Source: Nocardioides halotolerans DSM 19273 (GTDB lineage: Bacteria > Actinomycetota > Actinomycetes > Propionibacteriales > Nocardioidaceae). From it: a stretch of DNA of 64,000 nucleotides. Positions 15,567 to 25,234 of the stretch are shown here, one piece after another (within the stretch, counting starts at the first letter, position 1; every line of letters starts with the position of its first letter). The DNA lies in NCBI RefSeq assembly GCF_000422805.1, contig NZ_KE383924.1, forward strand, positions 276,864-340,863, given 5' to 3'. The position numbers were made by a program, and so were the translations under genes. The notes under the pieces were generated by a model. That model saw only the letters and a list, made by a program, of their open reading frames with translations. It did no database searches and was not told the DNA's origin.

Positions 15567-16145
15567 CTACCGATCCGCGCCGGTCGTCAACGGAAAGGTG
15601 TCCAGCGCCACGTGTCGCGGCCGGCCCCGCGGCCCCTCGCCGAGGAAGGACTGCACGAGGGTCAGCTCGGTCGCGCGCCACCGGGGGCCCTCGTAGGCGT
15701 CGAGCAGCCGCACCCACCTGCTCACATCGTGCGGGTGCCGGGTCCGCGCCACGGTGAGGTGCGGCCGGAAGCGCGCACCGTCGACCGCGATCCCGGCCCG
15801 GTTGGCGGCGGCTCGGCAGCCGGTCGCCAGCCGGTCGAGCTCGGTGCGGCCGGGCTCGTCGAGGTCGAGGCCCGCCCAGACCACCTTCGCGCGAGCGGCG
15901 TTCGGGAACGCGCCGCCGCCGGCGAGCGCGGTCTCGAACGACGAACGCCGCGCGGCCGCGCGGCCGAGCCGCTCCACCAGGTCGTCGAGCGTGCGGTCGG
16001 GCACCTGCTCGAAAAAGGCCAGGGTGACGTGCACCTGGTCGGCCTGCACCCACCGGAGCTCCCCGGCGTCGCGGCGTACGTCGAGGAACTCGTCGAGGTG
16101 CTCGAGGGCCTCCGGGGGTGGCACCAGCGCTGCGAAGAGCCGCAT
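15567..16145 (-). CDS. thpR: RNA 2',3'-cyclic phosphodiesterase (2H family)
   Basis: A 192-residue 2H phosphoesterase with the two required HxTx motifs: HVTLAFF (about residue 44) and HLTVAR (about residue 130). Family members open 2',3'-cyclic phosphates on RNA ends. It begins 3 bp after the stop of the VIT-family gene, on the same strand, so both are probably co-transcribed. Confidence 0.9.
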   Translation of the reverse strand: MRLFAALVPPPEALEHLDEFLDVRRDAGELRWVQADQVHVTLAFFEQVPDRTLDDLVERLGRAAARRSSFETALAGGGAFPNAARAKVVWAGLDLDEPGRTELDRLATGCRAAANRAGIAVDGARFRPHLTVARTRHPHDVSRWVRLLDAYEGPRWRATELTLVQSFLGEGPRGRPRHVALDTFPLTTGADR

Positions 16146-16148
16146 GCC

Positions 16149-16877
16149 TCAGACGTGCGTCCCGAGCAGCGAGCCGATGGCGTAGGTGACCGCCATCGCG
16201 AACAGGCCGCCGAGCACGTTGCGCACCACCGCCCGCCGCGAGGCGCCGTAGCCGAACCGGGCGCTGGCCCACCCGGTGATCGCGAGCGCCAGCAGCACGG
16301 ACAGCACGGTCACGGCCACCCGCGCACCCGGCGCGACCAGCGTGATCGTCAGCAGCGGCAGCAGCGCCCCGATCGTGAACGCGATCATCGAGGCGAACGC
16401 GGCGTTCCAGGGGCTGGAGATGTCGTCGGGGTCGATGCCGAGCTCGGCCTCCGCGTGCGCGCCCAGCGCGTCGTGCGCGGTCAGCTCGCGGGCCACCTGC
16501 AGCGCGAGCTCCTCGCTGAGGCCCTTCTCGACGTACAGCCCGGCGAGCTCCTCGAGCTCGTCCTCCGGCTCCTCGGCGAGCTCGCGGCGCTCCTTGTCGA
16601 GCAGCGCGAGCTCGGAGTCCTTCTGGGTGCTGACCGAGACGTACTCCCCCGCTCCCATGCTGAGCGCACCCGCCGCCAGCCCGGCCACGCCCGCCAGCAC
16701 GATCGTGCCGCGCTCGCTGGTCGCGCCCGCGACGCCCATGACGATGCCCGCGGTCGACACGATGCCGTCGTTGGCGCCGAGCACGCCCGCGCGCAGCCAG
16801 TTCAGCCGGTTGTTGATGCCGGTGTCGTGCGGCTCGTCCTCGTGCGGACCTGCGACGAACGGCGCCTCGGTCGTCAT
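16149..16877 (-). CDS. VIT1/CCC1-family transporter
   Basis: A 242-residue membrane protein of the VIT1/CCC1 family, which moves Fe2+ or Mn2+. The first helix has LRAGVLGANDGIVSTAGIVMG, a family hallmark; the cytosolic metal-binding region is acidic (ERRELAEEPEDELEELAGLY) and three more helices follow. N-terminal DEPHDTGINNRLNWLR is typical of the bacterial group. No regulator is adjacent. Confidence 0.92.
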   Translation of the reverse strand: MTTEAPFVAGPHEDEPHDTGINNRLNWLRAGVLGANDGIVSTAGIVMGVAGATSERGTIVLAGVAGLAAGALSMGAGEYVSVSTQKDSELALLDKERRELAEEPEDELEELAGLYVEKGLSEELALQVARELTAHDALGAHAEAELGIDPDDISSPWNAAFASMIAFTIGALLPLLTITLVAPGARVAVTVLSVLLALAITGWASARFGYGASRRAVVRNVLGGLFAMAVTYAIGSLLGTHV

Positions 16878-16931
16878 GACTCGATCGTCCCGTCCTGTCG
16901 GGGCCTGGGCAAGGAAGGCAAGGCTCGGCTC

Positions 16932-18383
16932 CTACCGCTGGCGCTCCAGCTCCTCGACCTTGCGCGGCATGAGGGCGCTCACCAGCACCAGCGCCACGGC
17001 GACCACCGCGGAGCACACGAACGTCGTGTGGATCGCGGGCTCGAGGACCGCCGGTGAGAGGTGCTCGAGGTCGGGGCGGGCGTGGCCGATCCGGTCGGTG
17101 ACCTCGCCGTTGACCAGGGCGCCGAAGACCGCGACCCCGACCGCGCTGCCGACGGTGCGGGCGAACATCGTCGCGCCCGTCGTCACCCCTCGCGACTCCC
17201 AGGGCACGGCCGACTGGGCGGCGATCACCGACGGCGCCACCGCGAACCCGAAGCCGACACCCATCACGAAGCACGGCACCGAGAGGTGCAGCAGCGAGGA
17301 GTCGCCGTCGATCGTGAGCAGCAGCAGGGCGCCCGCCAGCCCGAAGACCGCGCCGATCACCATCGTCGCCCGGTAGCCGATGGAGAGGTAGAGCCGCCCG
17401 GCGTTGGCCGCGGACAGCGGCCAGCCCAGCGTCAGCGCCGCGAGCGCGAAGCCGGCCATCACCGCGCCGTGGCCGAGCACCCCCTGCGCGAAGAGCGGGA
17501 CGTACGACGTCAGCCCGATCAGGAGGACGCCCACCACGAGCGAGGTCAGGATCGCCGGCACGATCACGCGGTGCCGGAAGACCCAGAGCGGGAGCACGGG
17601 CTCGGCGGCACGCCTCTCGACGAGCACGAACGCGACGAGCAGCACGGCGGCGGTCGCGAAGATCGTGATGCTGGTCGGCGAGGACCACGACCACCGGAGG
17701 CCGCCCTCGAGCAGGCCGAGCAGGAGGAGCACGCCGCCACCACTGAGGAGCAGCGAGCCGAGGACGTCGATCCGGTGCGGAGCCCTGTCGACCCGCTCCT
17801 CGAAGCGGCGCACGAACATCCAGAGGACCGCCGCGCCCAGGGGCAGGTTGACGAAGAAGATCCAGCGCCACGACAGGTAGTCGGCGAAGACCCCGCCGAG
17901 GGTCGGGCCGACCACTGAGGCCAGGGCCCAGACGCTGGCGACGTAGCCCTGCACCTTGGCACGCTCGGCGACCGAGTAGATGTCGCCGATGATCGTCAGC
18001 CCGATGGGCTGCACGGCGCCGGCGCCGAGACCCTGGACCGCGCGGAAGGCGATCAGGCTGACCATGTTCCAGGCGAGGCCGCACAGCAGCGAGCCGAGGA
18101 GGAAGAGCCCGACCCCGAGCAGCATCATCGGCTTGCGGCCGTACTGGTCGGCGAGCTTGGAGTAGAGCGGCACCGAGACCGCCTGGCTGAGCAGGTAGAT
18201 CGAGAAGAGCCACGGGAACTGCGTGAAGCCACCCAGGTCGTCGACGACCGCGGGCACCGCGGTCGCGAGGATCGTCGCGTCGATCGCCACCAGCCCGACG
18301 CTGAGCATCACGGCGAGGAGGATCGGCCCCCGCTCGCTCCGCAGGCCCACGTCGGCGCGGCTGATCGACGGGGAGGCGTTCAC
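16932..18383 (-). CDS. DHA2-type MFS exporter (14 helices)
   Basis: About 483 residues with the length and helix number of EmrB/QacA drug:H+ antiporters. Motifs: SVGLVAIDATILATAVPAV in helix 1, LADQYGRKPMMLLGVGLF (motif A) and SWRWIFFVNLPLG. The frame is open far upstream; the GTG at 18383 is chosen because family homology begins shortly after it. It is divergent from glgX. Substrate unknown. Confidence 0.88.
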   Translation of the reverse strand: MNASPSISRADVGLRSERGPILLAVMLSVGLVAIDATILATAVPAVVDDLGGFTQFPWLFSIYLLSQAVSVPLYSKLADQYGRKPMMLLGVGLFLLGSLLCGLAWNMVSLIAFRAVQGLGAGAVQPIGLTIIGDIYSVAERAKVQGYVASVWALASVVGPTLGGVFADYLSWRWIFFVNLPLGAAVLWMFVRRFEERVDRAPHRIDVLGSLLLSGGGVLLLLGLLEGGLRWSWSSPTSITIFATAAVLLVAFVLVERRAAEPVLPLWVFRHRVIVPAILTSLVVGVLLIGLTSYVPLFAQGVLGHGAVMAGFALAALTLGWPLSAANAGRLYLSIGYRATMVIGAVFGLAGALLLLTIDGDSSLLHLSVPCFVMGVGFGFAVAPSVIAAQSAVPWESRGVTTGATMFARTVGSAVGVAVFGALVNGEVTDRIGHARPDLEHLSPAVLEPAIHTTFVCSAVVAVALVLVSALMPRKVEELERQR

Positions 18384-18563
18384 GTGGGGCGGCAACGACG
18401 ACGCACTCCCTTCTGTTCCCGTGACGACGGCCACCTCCCGAGGGCGGGACAACCGCGCGGATCCGGGTACCGGGGGTCGCTCGGGACAGCCCGCGCGGGC
18501 GCCGTACGCCCCGGCTCCGCGCAGATCACGAACCAGGAAGGAACCTGTGCTTTGATCGTTCCA

Positions 18564-20744
18564 ATGGAGATCTGGCCAGGACGCGCCTACCCACTCGGGG
18601 CCACGTTCGACGGGAGCGGCACCAACTTCGCGCTGTTCAGCGAGGTGGCCGAGCGGGTCGAGCTGTGCCTCTTCGACGCCGACGGCGAGGAGACTCGCGT
18701 CGAGCTGACCGAGGTCGACGCCTACGTCTGGCACGGCTACCTGCCGCAGGTCCAGCCGGGTCAGCGCTACGGCTACCGCGTGCACGGCCCGTGGGAGCCC
18801 GAGCGGGGCCTGCGGTGCAACCCCGCGAAGCTGCTGCTCGACCCCTACGCCAAGGCGACCGCCGGCGACATCGAGTGGAACCAGAGCCTGTTCGGCTACG
18901 ACTTCGGCGACGAGGGCTCGCGCAACGACGAGGACTCCGGGCCGCACATGACCAAGGGCGTGGTCATCAACCCGTTCTTCGACTGGGAGGGCGACCGCCG
19001 GCTCGACGTCCCCTACAACGAGTCGGTCATCTACGAGGCGCACGTCAAGGGCATGACCCAGCTGCACGAGGGCGTCCCGGAGGAGCTCCGCGGCACCTAC
19101 GCCGGCCTCGCGCACCCCGCGACGACCGCGCACCTCAAGCGGCTCGGCGTCACGGCGATCGAGTTGATGCCGGTGCACCAGTTCATCCAGGACAGCTCGC
19201 TGCTCGACCGCGGGCTGCGCAACTACTGGGGCTACAACACCCTCGGGTTCTTCGCGCCCCACGCGTCGTACGCCGCGGGGGCCGGCACCACCGCGCAGGG
19301 GCAGCCCGGCCAGCAGGTGCAGGAGTTCAAGACCCTGGTCAAGACGATGCACCAGGCGGGCATCGAGGTGATCCTCGACGTGGTCTACAACCACACCGCG
19401 GAGGGCAACCACCTCGGGCCGACGCTGTCGATGAAGGGCATCGACAACCCGGCGTACTACCGCCTTGTCGAGGACGACCAGCGCTACTACATGGACTACA
19501 CGGGCACGGGCAACTCCCTCAACGTGCGGCACCCGCACTCGCTGCAGCTGATCATGGACTCGCTGCGCTACTGGGTGACCGAGATGCACGTCGACGGCTT
19601 CCGGTTCGACCTCGCCTCCACCCTGGCGCGCGAGTTCTACGACGTCGACCGGCTGGCGACGTTCTTCGAGCTCGTGCAGCAGGACCCGGTCGTGAGCCAG
19701 GTGAAGCTGATCGCCGAGCCGTGGGACATCGGGCCGGGCGGCTACCAGGTCGGCGGCTTCCCGCCGCAGTGGACCGAGTGGAACGGCGCCTACCGCGACA
19801 CCGTCCGCGACTTCTGGCGCGGCGAGCCCTCGCTCGGCGAGTTCGCCTCGCGGGTGGCGGGGTCGGCCGACCTCTACGAGCACACCGGACGACGCCCGGT
19901 CGCCTCCATCAACTTCGTGACCGCGCACGACGGGTTCACGCTGCGCGACCTCGTGTCCTACAACGAGAAGCACAACGAGGCCAACGGCGAGGACAACAAC
20001 GACGGTGAGAGCCACAACCGCTCCAACAACCACGGCGCGGAGGGCCCGACCGACGACCCCGAGATCCTCGCGCTGCGCTCGCGCGCCCAGCGCAACTTCC
20101 TCGCGACGCTCCTGCTGAGCCAGGGCACGCCGATGCTGCTGCACGGCGACGAGCTCGGCCGCACCCAGCAGGGCAACAACAACACCTACGCCCAGGACAG
20201 CGAGCTGAGCTGGGTGCACTGGGACCAGGCCGACGAGCCGCTCATCGAGTTCACCGCGGCGCTGATCGAGCTGCGCCGCCAGCACCCGACGTTCCGACGC
20301 CGCCGGTTCTTCACCGGCCGCACGGTCCGCACCGGCCCGGCCGGCGCGGAGCGGCTCAACGACATCGTGTGGCTGCACCTCGACGGGCGTCCGATGGAGG
20401 ACGACGACTGGACGAGCGGCGCGCAGGCGATCGGCATGTACCTCAACGGCCACGGCATCGCCGGTGCCGACGAGCGCGGCGGCACGATCACCGACGACCA
20501 CTTCCTGCTCTACTTCAACGCCGACGGCGAGGCCACGGTCACGCTGCCGCCGGCGGAGTACGCCGAGTCGTGGGACGTCTACATCGACACCGGTGGCACG
20601 CCCGACGAGGTCGAGTCGCTGCCGGCCGGGTCGCAGCTGCCGATGAAGGCCAACAGCGTGCTGGTGCTGCGCGAGTACGCACCGCCCGCGACCGAGCCCG
20701 ACCACTCGGTGGCCGCGTCGGTGGCGGCGGCGGCCGCCCGGTAG
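18564..20744 (+). CDS. glgX: Glycogen debranching protein GlgX
   Basis: A 726-residue GH13 isoamylase-type enzyme that removes alpha-1,6 branches from limit dextrins during glycogen use. N-terminal CBM48 (YPLGATFDGSGTNFALFSE), catalytic motifs VIYEAHVKGMTQ, DVVYNHTAEGNHLGPTLS, DGFRFDLASTL (nucleophile Asp), IAEPWDIGPGGYQVG (acid Glu) and VTAHDGFTLRDLVSYN. The ATG at 18564 starts the conserved MEIWPGRAYPLG. TTTGAT 7 nt upstream may be a -10 box of a leaderless transcript. Glycogen synthesis genes are not in the window. Confidence 0.95.
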   Translation: MEIWPGRAYPLGATFDGSGTNFALFSEVAERVELCLFDADGEETRVELTEVDAYVWHGYLPQVQPGQRYGYRVHGPWEPERGLRCNPAKLLLDPYAKATAGDIEWNQSLFGYDFGDEGSRNDEDSGPHMTKGVVINPFFDWEGDRRLDVPYNESVIYEAHVKGMTQLHEGVPEELRGTYAGLAHPATTAHLKRLGVTAIELMPVHQFIQDSSLLDRGLRNYWGYNTLGFFAPHASYAAGAGTTAQGQPGQQVQEFKTLVKTMHQAGIEVILDVVYNHTAEGNHLGPTLSMKGIDNPAYYRLVEDDQRYYMDYTGTGNSLNVRHPHSLQLIMDSLRYWVTEMHVDGFRFDLASTLAREFYDVDRLATFFELVQQDPVVSQVKLIAEPWDIGPGGYQVGGFPPQWTEWNGAYRDTVRDFWRGEPSLGEFASRVAGSADLYEHTGRRPVASINFVTAHDGFTLRDLVSYNEKHNEANGEDNNDGESHNRSNNHGAEGPTDDPEILALRSRAQRNFLATLLLSQGTPMLLHGDELGRTQQGNNNTYAQDSELSWVHWDQADEPLIEFTAALIELRRQHPTFRRRRFFTGRTVRTGPAGAERLNDIVWLHLDGRPMEDDDWTSGAQAIGMYLNGHGIAGADERGGTITDDHFLLYFNADGEATVTLPPAEYAESWDVYIDTGGTPDEVESLPAGSQLPMKANSVLVLREYAPPATEPDHSVAASVAAAAAR

Positions 20745-20759
20745 CAGCCCGCCCGGTCG

Positions 20760-21467
20760 CTACTGAAGCGTGCTCAGGTCGATGACCTCGTCGTCGGCCG
20801 GGGCCTCGACGTCGAACTCCTCGTCGAAGTCGCTGAACTCCAGGTGGCCGGGGTCGTCGCCGTCGGTGCGCTCGAGCTTGACCAGGTAGTGGTCGCCCTC
20901 GACGAGCACGTAGCCGACCGAGGTGCCGTCGTCGTCGGACTGCTCGACGGTGACGACCCTCTCGCCGTCGGCCTCCTCGGTGCCGGTGGTCTTGTAGTCG
21001 CCGCCGTCCTCGTCGTCCTTGAAAAGGTTGTCGAAGAAGGCGTCGAGGTCGCAGAACTGCGAGAAGTTGGAGTCGGTGTCGAGCACCCACTTGTCGCCGA
21101 CGGCGCCGATGATCGCGTCGGCCGAGTCGCCGGCGTTCGCGCGCCAGAACTCCTCGTCGGGCTTGAACCAGTTGGTGCCGTCCTTGGCGAGGATCTCGGC
21201 GCTGCCGCCGCCGAGGCCGATCGAGCCGGTGCAGTCGCCCGACGAGCTCGCGCGGATGTCGAGGTTGATCGTGCTGCCCTCGGAGGTGATCTCGCCGCTG
21301 AAGGTCACCTGCTCGAGGCCCTTCATGTCCGCCTTCGCGGCCGCGGCGATCTCGTCGCCGGACTGCTCGGCGAAGTCGCTGTCACCGCCGTCGTCGCTGC
21401 CACAGCCGACCGCGAGGGCTCCGACGACGCACAGCGCGGCAGCCGCGCGGATCCGAGGTGAGGTCAT
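20760..21467 (-). CDS. Lipoprotein of the LppX/LprG-like type
   Basis: A 235-residue lipoprotein: signal peptide with lipobox LAVGC (lipidated Cys about residue 22), an acidic linker, then a beta-rich domain (VTFSGEITSEGSTINLDIRA) resembling LolA/LppX folds that carry lipids. Two further cysteines may pair. Its start overlaps the stop of the HxlR gene by ATGA, so both are in one transcript. Substrate unknown. Confidence 0.78.
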   Translation of the reverse strand: MTSPRIRAAAALCVVGALAVGCGSDDGGDSDFAEQSGDEIAAAAKADMKGLEQVTFSGEITSEGSTINLDIRASSSGDCTGSIGLGGGSAEILAKDGTNWFKPDEEFWRANAGDSADAIIGAVGDKWVLDTDSNFSQFCDLDAFFDNLFKDDEDGGDYKTTGTEEADGERVVTVEQSDDDGTSVGYVLVEGDHYLVKLERTDGDDPGHLEFSDFDEEFDVEAPADDEVIDLSTLQ

Positions 21468-21862
21468 GGCTGGGCATCATAGGAGGCGCGGGCCTCCAGC
21501 ACGGCGCCCATGTGCGACTCGGCCCAGACCTTCAGCCCGGCCATCACCCGCTGCAGCGAGTGGCCCAGCGGCGTGAGCTCGTAGGTGACGGTCACCGGCA
21601 CGGACGCTGTCACGGTGCGGGTGAGCAGGCCGTCGCGCTCGAGGGTGCGGAGGGTCTGGGTGAGCATCTTCTGGCTCACCCCGGCGATCCGGCGCGCCAG
21701 CTCGGAGTAGCGGCGCGGGCCCTCCTCGAGGGCGACGAGCACGAGCGTCACCCACTTGTCGGAGAGCCGGTCGAGGAGCTGGCGGGTGGGGCACTGCGCG
21801 AGGAAGGCGTCGTACTCCGCCCGCTCGGCCTCTCGGCGCTGGGCGGCGGTCATGGTGGGCAT
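21464..21862 (-). CDS. HxlR-type winged-helix regulator
   Basis: A 132-residue MarR-related regulator with the HxlR hallmark CPTRQLLDRLSDKWVTLVL, recognition region GVSQKMLTQTLRTLERDGLL and wing VPVTVTYELTPLGHSL. Proteins of this kind often sense electrophiles or redox changes through the N-terminal cysteine (here C24). GAGGAG precedes the ATG at 21862. It is divergent from the oxidoreductase gene, which is its likely target. Confidence 0.9.
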   Translation of the reverse strand: MPTMTAAQRREAERAEYDAFLAQCPTRQLLDRLSDKWVTLVLVALEEGPRRYSELARRIAGVSQKMLTQTLRTLERDGLLTRTVTASVPVTVTYELTPLGHSLQRVMAGLKVWAESHMGAVLEARASYDAQP

Positions 21863-21982
21863 CCGGGACTCCTCGTCGGGTGGGTTACGCACTTTCAGGT
21901 GCCTGCTCTCCATCAGGAAGCACGGGCGCGGCTCGCATTGTTCCGACCGGTGACCGCACCCGACACCCCCTGGAGGAACCTC

Positions 21983-22918
21983 ATGTCCAGCACCACGTCC
22001 ACCAGCACCAAACCCGCCACCTTCCGCGCCGCCGTCGTCACCCAGCCCGGCGCCACCGACGCGATCTCCGTCCTCGACCTCCCCGTCGTGGCGCCCGAGC
22101 CGGGCCAGGTCCGTGTCGCGGTCGCTGCCGCCACCGTCAACCCGGTCGACCTCGCCGTCCGGGCGGGTGTCTTCCACCAGGCGGGCGTCGTCCACCAGCC
22201 GGAGCACACCGGCCTCGGGTGGGACTTCGCGGGCACGGTCCTCGAGGCCGGCCCCGGCGTGGACCTCGCCCCGGGCACCCGGGTCGCCGGCCTGGTCGGC
22301 GGCCTCGACCGCGACTTCGGCACCTACGCCGAGCAGCTGGTGCTCCCGGCGTCCGACGTCGCCGTCGTGCCCGACGGGCTCGACCTGACCGAGGCGGCGA
22401 CGGTGCCGCTCAACGCCCTTACCGCCCTCCAGCTCGTCGAGATCCTCGGCGACGGAGACGGTCGCTCCCTGCTCGTGACCGGCGCGGCCGGCGCGGTGGG
22501 CGGGTACGTCGTGCCGCTGGCCCTGGAGCGGGGCTGGCGGGTGACCGGGCTGGCGCGCGCCGCGGACGAGGAGTTCGTGCGCGGGCTCGGCGCGGACTTC
22601 ACGGTCGAGCAGACGAGCGGATGGGACGTCGTGGCGGACGCCGGTGCGCTGCAGGAGCAGGCCGTGGCGCTGGTCCGCGACGGCGGACGCTTCGTCGGCG
22701 TGCAGCCGTCGTTCCTGCCGGCCGCCGAGCGCGGCGTCAGCATCGAGGTCGTCAGCATCATGCCCGACGGCGCCGCCATCGCCGGGCTGCTCGAGCGCAC
22801 CGCGCGTGGCGAGCTGTCGGCCCGCGTTGCGGAGGTCCTCCCCCTCGACCGCTTCGACGACGCCCACGCCGCCGTCGCGAAGGGCGGCGTCCGGGGTCGC
22901 TACGTGCTCGTGCCGTGA
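21983..22918 (+). CDS. NADPH:quinone oxidoreductase-like MDR enzyme
   Basis: A 311-residue medium-chain reductase without zinc ligands. Features: GWDFAGTVLEAG, the catalytic-domain ATVPLNALTALQLVE and the nucleotide-binding LLVTGAAGAVGGYVVPLA. Likely reduces quinones or enones with NADPH. TGGAGGAA supports the ATG at 21983. The divergent HxlR regulator fits control by reactive quinones or electrophiles (inference). Confidence 0.88.
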   Translation: MSSTTSTSTKPATFRAAVVTQPGATDAISVLDLPVVAPEPGQVRVAVAAATVNPVDLAVRAGVFHQAGVVHQPEHTGLGWDFAGTVLEAGPGVDLAPGTRVAGLVGGLDRDFGTYAEQLVLPASDVAVVPDGLDLTEAATVPLNALTALQLVEILGDGDGRSLLVTGAAGAVGGYVVPLALERGWRVTGLARAADEEFVRGLGADFTVEQTSGWDVVADAGALQEQAVALVRDGGRFVGVQPSFLPAAERGVSIEVVSIMPDGAAIAGLLERTARGELSARVAEVLPLDRFDDAHAAVAKGGVRGRYVLVP

Positions 22919-22920
22919 TC

Positions 22921-22984
22921 GATAGTCCCTGACGTTCGGGTCGGCGACACGCCGGTCGCGGCCATCCGAACGTCAGGGACTATC
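22921..22984. repeat. Palindromic repeat, GATAGTCCC family, copy 1
   Basis: Two exact 19-bp arms, GATAGTCCCTGACGTTCGG (22921-22939) and its complement (22966-22984), with a 26-nt loop, between two convergent genes. It could serve as a two-way terminator although no T run follows. A second copy lies at 51213-51280. Confidence 0.85.
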
Positions 22985-22986
22985 CC

Positions 22987-25170
22987 TCAGACGCCCGCCG
23001 GCTCGGGGGCGCGGGAGGGTTCCCCCGAGCCGGCGTCGTCGCCCTCGCGGAAGCCGTGGCGCTCCCACCAGCGACCCAGCGGGCCGGGAGCCCACCAGTT
23101 GAGGCGGCCGAGCAGCTTCATGGTCGCGGGGACGAGGAGGGCGCGGACCACGGTCGCGTCGATCAGCAGCGCGACGAGCATGCCGATGCCGAGCATCTTC
23201 ATGAACACGATCCCGCTGAGCGCGAAGGCGCCGATGACGACGGCGAGCAGCACCGCCGCGCTGGTGATGATCCGGCCGGTCTTCTGCACGCCGGTCGCCA
23301 CCGCGACGTCGTTGTCGCCCGTCCGGTCCCACTGCTCGCGGACCCGCGAGAGCAGGAAGACCTCGTAGTCCATCGACAGCCCGAACAGGATGGCCAGCAT
23401 CAGGATCGGGTTGGTCGCGTCGAGGAAGCCCTGCGGCGTGAACCCGAGCAGGTCCGACAGGTGGCCGTCGCTGAAGATCCAGGTGACCACGCCGAACGAC
23501 GCGGTGATCGAGAACAGGTTCATCACCACCGCCTTGACCGGCAGCACGAGCGACCCGAACGCGACGAACAGCAGCACCAGCATCACCAGCGCCACGATCA
23601 GCCCCATCCACGGCAGGTGCGCGCCCACCGAGTCGATGAGGTCGACGGTGTCGGCGCTGAGCCCGCCGACCAGCACCTCGCCCGAGGCCGGCTGGACGCC
23701 GCGGATGGCCTCGATCATCTCCTGGCTGTCCTCGCTCTGGCTGTTGCCGGCCCACGCGGCCCGCAGCAGCGTCGAGTCGCCCTCGGTCACGACCTCCTCC
23801 ACGCCGGCGATCCCGTCGAGCGCCGCGACCTGGTCGGCGTACGCCGCGACGTCGGCCTCGGTCGCACCCCGCACCAGCAGCTGGGCGGTCGACGTCTCGG
23901 GGCCGAAGTCGGCCAGCTTGTCCGCCGCCACGTGCGCCGGGGCGTCGGAGGGGAGGACGCGGTAGTCGACGCTGCCCCACTTCGCGCCGAGGAACGGCGA
24001 GGCGATCAGCAGCAGCGCGGCGACGGTGCCGACGATGACCAGCGACGGCCGGCGCATCACGCCTCGGGCGAGCGCGGCCCAGCGGCCGTGCGCGTCGTCG
24101 ACCACGACCGGGCGGTGCCGGCGCCAGGGCAGGCGGCCGGCGTCGACCCGGCGGCCGAGCAGCTTCAGCGTCGCCGGCAGCACGGTCAGCGCCGCGACCA
24201 TCGCGACGAGGACCGCGGCCATGCCGCCGTAGCCCATGCTCTTGAGGAACGCCTGCGGGAAGATCAGCAGGCTCGCCAGCGCCGCGGCGACGGTGAGGCC
24301 GGAGAACAGCACGGTGCGGCCGGCCGTGCTCACCGTGCGGCGGATCGCCGTGGCCGACGCCTCGGGGTCGTCGGCCGGCAGCAGGGCGAGCTCCTCACGG
24401 AACCGGCTGATCACGAACAGCGCGTAGTCGATCGCCAGGCCGATGCCGAGCAGCGAGATGACGTTGACGGAGAAGACCGAGACCTCGGTGAGCTGGGCGA
24501 TCACGCGCACCAACGCGAGCGCGCCGAGCATCGCGATCAGGCCGACCAGCGCGGGCATGGAGGCGGCGACGAGGCTGCCGAAGATGAGCAGCGCGAGGAT
24601 CACCACGACCGGCATCGAGATCGACTCGGCGCGGGCGAGGTCCTCGCTGGTGATCTCGTTGACGTCGTTGTAGACCGCGAAGGCGCCGGCGAGGTCGGTC
24701 TGCAGCCCGGTGGACTCCGGCGCCTCGAGCGTGGGCGACAGGTCGTCGTAGTTGGACAGGTAGTCGTCCTGGCTCTCGCCGGCCAGCGAGATCAGCACCT
24801 GGACGGAGTGCCCGTCGCGGCTCACGAGCCCGGAGTCGGCGGGCGCGTCGTAGTAGGGGACGACGCTCGTCGTGGTGCCGGGCGCGAGGCCCGAGAGCAC
24901 CTGCTCGACGTCGGACCGGAACTCCGGGTCGGAGGCGACGAGGTCCTCGCTGGTGTAGATCGCGACGACGTCGACACCCTGGTTGCCGAAGGTGTCGCGC
25001 TCGGCCTGCAGCTCGCGGGCCGACTCCGAGCCCTTGTCGTCGAAACCACCCTGCGAGAGGTGGTCGAAGACTCCGAGCCCGTACGCGGCGGCCGCGAGCG
25101 TGACCGCCAGTCCGGACAGCAGCACGGCCAGGGCCCGTCGGGCCACGAATGCTCCCCAGCGCTCGATCAT
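22987..25170 (-). CDS. MMPL/RND-family transporter
   Basis: A 727-residue protein with duplicated RND-type halves: helix 1 (ALAVLLSGLAVTLAAAAYGL), a large extracytoplasmic loop, a five-helix bundle (GIGLAIDYALFVISRFREEL), and the same in the second half (LFGLSMDYEVFLLSRVREQW). The aspartates in IDYALF and MDYEVF are the expected proton-relay residues. Members export lipids or drugs. GGGGAG supports the ATG at 25170. It is divergent from a TetR gene with two palindromes between. Confidence 0.92.
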   Translation of the reverse strand: MIERWGAFVARRALAVLLSGLAVTLAAAAYGLGVFDHLSQGGFDDKGSESARELQAERDTFGNQGVDVVAIYTSEDLVASDPEFRSDVEQVLSGLAPGTTTSVVPYYDAPADSGLVSRDGHSVQVLISLAGESQDDYLSNYDDLSPTLEAPESTGLQTDLAGAFAVYNDVNEITSEDLARAESISMPVVVILALLIFGSLVAASMPALVGLIAMLGALALVRVIAQLTEVSVFSVNVISLLGIGLAIDYALFVISRFREELALLPADDPEASATAIRRTVSTAGRTVLFSGLTVAAALASLLIFPQAFLKSMGYGGMAAVLVAMVAALTVLPATLKLLGRRVDAGRLPWRRHRPVVVDDAHGRWAALARGVMRRPSLVIVGTVAALLLIASPFLGAKWGSVDYRVLPSDAPAHVAADKLADFGPETSTAQLLVRGATEADVAAYADQVAALDGIAGVEEVVTEGDSTLLRAAWAGNSQSEDSQEMIEAIRGVQPASGEVLVGGLSADTVDLIDSVGAHLPWMGLIVALVMLVLLFVAFGSLVLPVKAVVMNLFSITASFGVVTWIFSDGHLSDLLGFTPQGFLDATNPILMLAILFGLSMDYEVFLLSRVREQWDRTGDNDVAVATGVQKTGRIITSAAVLLAVVIGAFALSGIVFMKMLGIGMLVALLIDATVVRALLVPATMKLLGRLNWWAPGPLGRWWERHGFREGDDAGSGEPSRAPEPAGV

Positions 25171-25208
25171 CGTGACTCCCCACAACTTCCGTGATGTATG
25201 TAAAGTAT

Positions 25209-25234
25209 GTGAACGGCGTTCACCGTAAACGGTG
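25209..25234. promoter_or_regulatory. Overlapping palindromes between MMPL and TetR genes
   Basis: GTGAACGGCGTTCAC (25209-25223) is a 15-bp perfect palindrome around one central base. CACCGTAAACGGTG (25221-25234) is a second palindrome that shares three bases with it. Their position between the divergent genes suggests they are operators for the TetR protein encoded at 25271. Confidence 0.6.

Noticed and set aside
14370..17057. Long plus-strand open frame over the pnt and thpR genes
   Set aside because: Spans several well-supported minus-strand genes and has the composition of a shadow frame.
16932..20705. 1257-residue minus-strand frame joining the DHA2 exporter to upstream sequence
   Set aside because: The upstream part is antisense to glgX and has no family features; only the part after the GTG at 18383 is exporter-like.
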